A DNA stretch of 64,000 nucleotides from Linum tenue (lineage: Eukaryota; Streptophyta; Magnoliopsida; Malpighiales; Linaceae), in assembly GCA_946122785.1 (NCBI GenBank), contig CAMGYJ010000011.1, positions 22,879,007 to 22,943,006 on the forward strand, in the 5' to 3' direction. Positions 59,144 to 64,000 of this stretch are shown one piece after another. The notes under the pieces were generated by a model. That model worked only from the letters and a program-made list of their open reading frames with translations. It searched no databases and was not told where the DNA came from. Each line of letters opens with the position of its first letter. Positions within the stretch are counted from its first letter, which is position 1. A program made the position numbers and the translations under genes.

Positions 59144-61096
59144 CCTTCAGGAGCCATGCATCCAGCAGTTGACCTGACTCCAGTGGAGCCAGATGCAGGG
59201 GTTCCACCCCTAGAGCAGCCACCTACTCGAGCAACCGGCCGTCGCCTGCGTCCAGTGCTCCAGCGCCCCATACCATTCACTAGCAGCAGCTTCAGCACCC
59301 AGGCCAGCGGGTGATCCCCTCGTCCAGAGGATGGATCGCCTTGAGACCAAGTTTGGGGGAGTGACTTCCCGCCTCGGCCGGTAGACGGACCTCCTTGAGC
59401 AGATGGCTAGACGCCAAGTACTCATTCCCGATGGTGAGTCAGGGCCTTCGACCCAGTGAGGTAGCCGACGAGGGAGATATGTGGCAGAGCCGATTCCTTT
59501 CGCCCCACTATTCCACTTGGAAATCTAAACTCTTTTGTATTATTTTTCTTTCGTTATGTGTGTGTGACCATAAAATACTACTACTATCATATTGTGTGCA
59601 AAAATGAATGGATGTTTTGACTCAATTACTTGTTGATTACAATTTCAATGCATGTTGCTTTGTGAATTGGAATAGATGGTTGGGTGACTAGGTAGCCATG
59701 TGAGCTTTGAGCCTATCGTTTTCTTCTTGTGTGCTTAGATCCCTATTACCATGGCGAGTAACATCATAGTTGTCCTAGTGAGTATGATGGAGGCATAGGA
59801 TTAGTCCATGCCCAAATGTTGATTGTCCCGAATGAATTATCCACTAGTCAACCCCTTTGAGCCTTGTAACTTTGGGGGTCGTTCTTATGTTAGGAGCGTT
59901 TAGCTTGTGATCTTAATGGTGTTAATAGAACGACCCCCCATCCTTTCTTCGTGTTTATACATGTGTCGTCCTTGTGTCCCGGAGCTCTCGCTTTTGAGCT
60001 CCATTGAGGTTCTACATAGGAGGATTGTGTGCGGTTCTTGCTAGGATCGAACGTCAAAGGAAGAGTAGTGTTGGAGTGAGTTCTTAAAAAGAGAGCATTG
60101 ATCGTTAAAGTAGTGTGGCAAATGTTTAACTCTCTAGTACCCCCCTCAAAAAGAAAATAAAAAGGAAATTAGAAAGAAAAAGAAAGAGAAACGAAAAAGA
60201 GGTAATAAAACGTGGTAAATAAAGTAGAGAGTGCCACAAGGAATCAAAGCGTATACTCTAGGCGAGGTTTCTTGGCAGACAAGCCATTGAAACCTCCACA
60301 GTTTCTTAGAACTCCTTTGCTACCTAATCAAAGTGTGATACCAAGAGTGGACCGAGGAAGAGTACTTAAGGGAAGTTCATGATGGGTGATAGTTTGGAAG
60401 GGAGAAGCAAGGTTTTTGGCCGATGCTAGTGGTCGTTGTTTGTGAAGAAGGTTCTTAGTCGAAACCATAAAACCTTCGGTTTTAGGGTGAAGATGTAGGA
60501 CATCATTATGTGTTTGCCACCATCCAAAAAGCCTTTTCTTCATGTCCAAGACAATCGCCAGTCATTTGAACTCGTGTCTAAGACCTCCGGACAAGCTAGT
60601 AATGACAATCGTTCCGTGAACTCTAGCATTTAGAGGGTGCCACCATGGTGGTGAGATGATATGGCCGAAAGTTAATGACTGTGCACATCTTTTGCACCAA
60701 AAGGTCCCGACCCCACTAGTCAAGAGACTAAATGATTCATTCTTGTTTTGCATGTTATATCATACCCCGGTGAGGACCTTTGTTTCCCTTCCGTTTGTTC
60801 CTTGGACTTGAAATCTATGCATGGTTAGTTGTGGTTGGTAAGTGAGCTTGTTGAAACTTGCATTGAATCATGAACAAGGTGAGAACTTTTCATTTTCCTA
60901 TTTCTAGTAGCCTCGAATGTCGTTTGTGGTGGATGTCGGTATTGCATGCAACGGTCCTTATGTTAATTGCTAATAGCCATTTGAGATTCGCCACTTTCTG
61001 CCCTTTGAATTGTCCCCAAAGCATTTTGATAGGTTGGGTTTTTACCTTGTGTGAAATGGTTTGCTTGGGGACAAGCAAACGTCTAAGTGTGGGGAG
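59144..61096 (+). other. 3' non-coding region and PPT of element B
   Basis: Parallels 37100-38719 plus 39814-40304 of element A. It carries no gene and ends with AAGTGTGGGGAG (61085-61096), the PPT directly before the 3' LTR. Confidence 0.7.
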
Positions 61097-62938
61097 TGAT
61101 TCGGGCCTAATTGCACACATTTTATCCCCGTTTCCCTTGAGCGTTTGTAGCATTTAGACTCCTAAAAGGGCGGTTTTACGCTAGGTTTTGTGCGTTTTCG
61201 TGTGTTCCAGAATCCAACAGGTGAAACCAAGCCCGGAGTCCAAAAGTTGGACAAAAAGAGGCGAAGACCAGGAAAAGAGGGTGATACAGGCGCAATTCAC
61301 GGTTCCTCATGGGAGTTCACGGTCCACCATAGCAGTGAACTGAAGCTCAAAACCATGAATCGCGATGCGGCCAGGGAGAAATCTGCAGTTACTACCACGG
61401 GACGAGTTCACAGTCAACTAGAATGTGAAGATTGAGGCCAAACAGTGAACTCCTTATGGCAAAGCGGTGCATTTCGACATCGCGCTCTGTGTTCATGGAC
61501 GCGTTGAAGAGTTCACGACCGTGAACTGAGGCATTGAACTGAGGCCGATCCTGGTATATAATGAGAGCTAAAAGGAAGAGAGACGGGAGAGCCCAAATGT
61601 GAGAAAGTGTCTTCTTCTTCATATTTTACAGAGAGAAAGGACGAATCAATGAAGAATGAAGGCTAGGGTTTGCTCTAAGTGGTGGTTTAGGAAGATTCTC
61701 CCCAAGAGAAGATCAATACAAGTTCAAAGGAGATTGGAGGCATCACCATGATGGTTTCTACCTCTTCCTCTTGTGTTCTTCCCCTTCCTAGCATGGAGTA
61801 GTACTCTTTTTCACTTGGGTGTTGTGAAACCCTAACTATTTGCCATGTAGTTGTTGTGTGAATTGAATGATTGTTTATGGGTGTAGTTTAATTCAATGAT
61901 TGAGGTATTTTTCATGTTGATTGTGCATGTTTGTGCTTAGCAATCCAACTGGCCATTCTAACGTAGATGAGAAGGAAAACCCCCTTTCAAGGGAGACTCA
62001 ATTGAGTTGGGATTCCTTGGGATTTTCAAGCCACCTACCTAGCTTAATGTAGGTAGGGTTTGCTCTAAGTGGTGGTTTAGGAAGATTCTCCCCAAGAGAA
62101 GATCAATACAAGTTCAAAGGAGATTGGAGGCATCACCATGATGGTTTCTACCTCTTCCTCTTGTGTTCTTCCCCTTCCTAGCATGGAGTAGTACTCTTTT
62201 TCACTTGGGTGTTGTGAAACCCTAACTATTTGCCATGTAGTTGTTGTGTGAATTGAATGATTGTTTATGGGTGTAATTTAATTCAATGATTGAGGTATTT
62301 TTCATATTGATTGTGCATGTTTGTGCTTAGCAATCTAACTGGCCATTCTAACGTAGATGAGAAGGAAAACCCCCCTTTCAAGGGAGACTCAATTGAGTTG
62401 GGATTCCTTGGGATTTTTAAGCCACCTACCTAGGTTAATGTAGGGCAAACCTCTATGTTGAATTAAGCAATTTGGTTAAGTGGGATTAAGCCGACCAACC
62501 ATTGGGTTGAGTGAGAGAGTAAGTCAACCATCAATTGCCTTAACCAAGAGGGCTACTTGATTAGACTATAATGTATCCCTTGGTTTGGCAAACGAGAGTG
62601 TGGTCTAAGACCATAGTTGCGTTTCCTAGCGGTTCGCGGTCACCTTGCCATAACAATTAATTCAATTCCTCGTGCCATGGTAGTAGTTAGGGGGAAGCGA
62701 CACCCGAGTGATCCTTCTCACATAGAGCTTTCAAAACCGTTTACATTTGCCTTGCTTTACTTTAATTAGCAATCTTTCAACCAAAACCGTTTCGCTAGAT
62801 AATGTTTCAAACAATTGAAGTAGGGATACACGGACCGGCCCGAGATGATATTTAAACATACCTGCCATGTATTGCACCCTACTAAGGTTTATACTTGGAC
62901 CTTAGGCGGGACTTAATTGTGATATTTGGGACAAGTCA
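61097..62938 (+). repeat. 3' LTR of element B with a 390-bp tandem duplication (1842 bp)
   Basis: The LTR matches the 5' LTR except that 61664-62053 is repeated in tandem at 62054-62443. The repeated segment starts TAGGGTTTGCTCTAAGTGG and the copies differ by very few bases, including one extra C near 62372. The 5' LTR has a single copy. The motif array (61290-61530) and TATA box (TATATAAT, 61555-61562) are retained. Confidence 0.92.
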
Positions 62939-63626
62939 GAATGAATATGTACATGTTATTTTTGTACAAGTGTTGTAATGTATATTTGAGCTTAATGAGG
63001 TTCCAGCGTTAAGAGTTTTTCTTTTGCTGAGTTATGCACTCCTAAACTTCAGGTGACGATCAGAGAAAAAATAGAGAAGCATATTGAGATTTAATACAAG
63101 GGTATGTTTTGAACTAGATAAGTGAAGAAGAATTAAGAAACAGGTTTTAAGTAGTAAAATCGAGCGACAAATAGACTACACTAATTAGAGAATTACGGTT
63201 GAAGTTTTATCATAGCTTTGTTACTCGTATTACTAAAGAAAGACTTTTAGAGTGGAACTCAGTTTTTTCAACCAAAGTTCGTAACCGAATCCTCCCATCT
63301 CCAACTCGATAAAAAAAATTATGAGAGGATCGACAGAGCAATAGAAGAATTTCTAAAGGCTATTGTGATTGGATTTATTTTAAACTCCTTTTTATAATAA
63401 AAAATATTTTTTTTGTGGGGAGGAAGAAAATGAAAGAAAAATGGTATGGTGTATATTAAAGTGGAAATTTTCAATTTGACACCCACCGTTAAGTTTTAGG
63501 ATGGAAAATATAACGGTGCAACAGGAAGTTGACTTATTTGGTTTAGTTGCAACGAAAAAAAGTTAAGTGGTAAATATGCTAAGAAATCAATGCTTACATG
63601 ATATCCGGTGCAACCATGCAAATCAT

Positions 63627-64000
63627 CTTTGCAAAATCAGATCGTATGGACTAGTAGTTTAGCAATAGGGCATAGTTAAATAGCACGATCAAATCATGAT
63701 TTTAGAACAAAATATTATACTATTAATTTTTTGGTACATGTCTGAGACTATTTTACAATCTTTGTTGTAAACAAAATGAATAAAAAAATTAATAGCATTT
63801 TATACTTATTTGTTATCGCAAGTTAACATAAATACATTTCTAGAGGCTGTATAGGGTGTTAAAACCCTTTTTTATTGAATCAGTTACTTCTCGTTTCAAA
63901 AACCATTTGCAATGTGCAAATGAAACCGATACACCGATGCAATATAGCATCCTACTAACGCTTTTAATAAAAGTACTATAGTAAGTTCAATAATAATAGA
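63627..64000. other. AT-rich sequence, nothing recognised
   Basis: No open frame, repeat or motif that I can name. Confidence 0.5.

Larger units (their letters stand above)
51323..62938 (+). mobile_element. Athila-type element B, full length, pol-less
   Basis: It is bounded by the perfect TSD GAATG (51318-51322 and 62939-62943). It has LTRs, a tRNA-Asp PBS, gag, protease (split by a solo LTR), post-pol spacer, ORF1-like gene, 3' non-coding region and PPT in the order of element A. RT, RNase H and integrase are missing. The family is the same as A, though the LTRs of A and B have clearly diverged from each other. Confidence 0.92.
50843..63617. mobile_element. TIR (MULE-like) element split by Athila element B
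   Basis: Left sequence 50851-51000 and right sequence 63450-63600 (read on minus) are inverted repeats: CATGTAAGTATTGCTTTC versus CATGTAAGCATTGATTTC, CACCGTTATATTTTGCAT versus CACCGTTATATTTTCCAT, then GGTATCAAATTGAAATTTTC versus GGTGTCAAATTGAAAATTTC. The flanks GCAAATCGT (50834-50842) and GCAAATCAT (63618-63626) fit a 9-bp TSD with one mismatch. Without the Athila insertion the element is about 1.15 kb, AT-rich and without coding content. Exact ends are less certain because the left tip seems ~8 bp shorter. Confidence 0.58.

Noticed and set aside
60328..60549. Conserved minus-strand frame present in both A (38254-38658) and B
   Set aside because: Conservation follows from shared element sequence. 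The frame differs in length between copies and has no recognised domain.

Overview
This is nuclear DNA of a flowering plant, most likely a dicot. The one intact gene (43052-43918) encodes a plant-specific SPIRAL1-like microtubule protein with a plant-type 5'UTR intron. The rest is mostly transposable elements of plant lineages: Athila-type Ty3/gypsy LTR elements primed by tRNA-Asp, L1-type LINE with DUF4283, MULEs, CACTA, a Lemi1/pogo-like element and a hAT-like element. No species can be named from the sequence. No bacterial features, tRNA, rRNA or CRISPR arrays were seen.

Layout. (1) 1-24214 is a nest built on a decayed minus-strand Athila-type element (5' LTR 22721-24209, then gag and protease, with ORF1-like scraps down to about 9123). 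Inserted into or beside it are a hAT-like element (17216-18367), a CACTA element (12209-16422), a small minus-strand LTR element with its own 291-codon ORF (9432-11746), a pogo/Lemi1-like element (8343-9018), and a plus-strand Athila LTR (about 953-7330) split by a minus-strand gypsy remnant (1434-6804). (2) 25097 to about 42060 is a second nest. A second hAT-like copy holds a Pack-MULE with a calmodulin-like gene fragment (25254-26366) and a long-TIR MULE (26417-41966). That MULE contains a dead LINE (about 26491-30716) and Athila element A (31211-41231), which itself contains a solo LTR (38720-39808). (3) About 42180-50790 is the gene island: SPIRAL1-like on plus and, convergent to it, a kelch-repeat gene on minus that carries several disabling lesions. 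(4) About 50843-63617 is a third TIR element split by full-length Athila element B (51323-62938), whose protease is split by another solo LTR (55187-56599).

Most insertions are dated relative to each other by target-site duplications (TSDs) readable in the sequence: GAATG for B, GGCTT for A, GTGAG for the solo LTR in B, TTACA for the gypsy remnant, TAGTA for the small LTR element, TGC for CACTA and TA for pogo.

The most interesting biology is in elements A and B. Both keep gag, protease and an Athila ORF1-like gene but lack reverse transcriptase, RNase H and integrase at the same place, so they look like one pol-less family that would need another element's enzymes. Their LTRs, and a second internal site ahead of ORF1, carry arrays of short inverted motifs (TTCACGGTC / GACCGTGAA). 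Other Athila families in the window carry analogous arrays with different cores.
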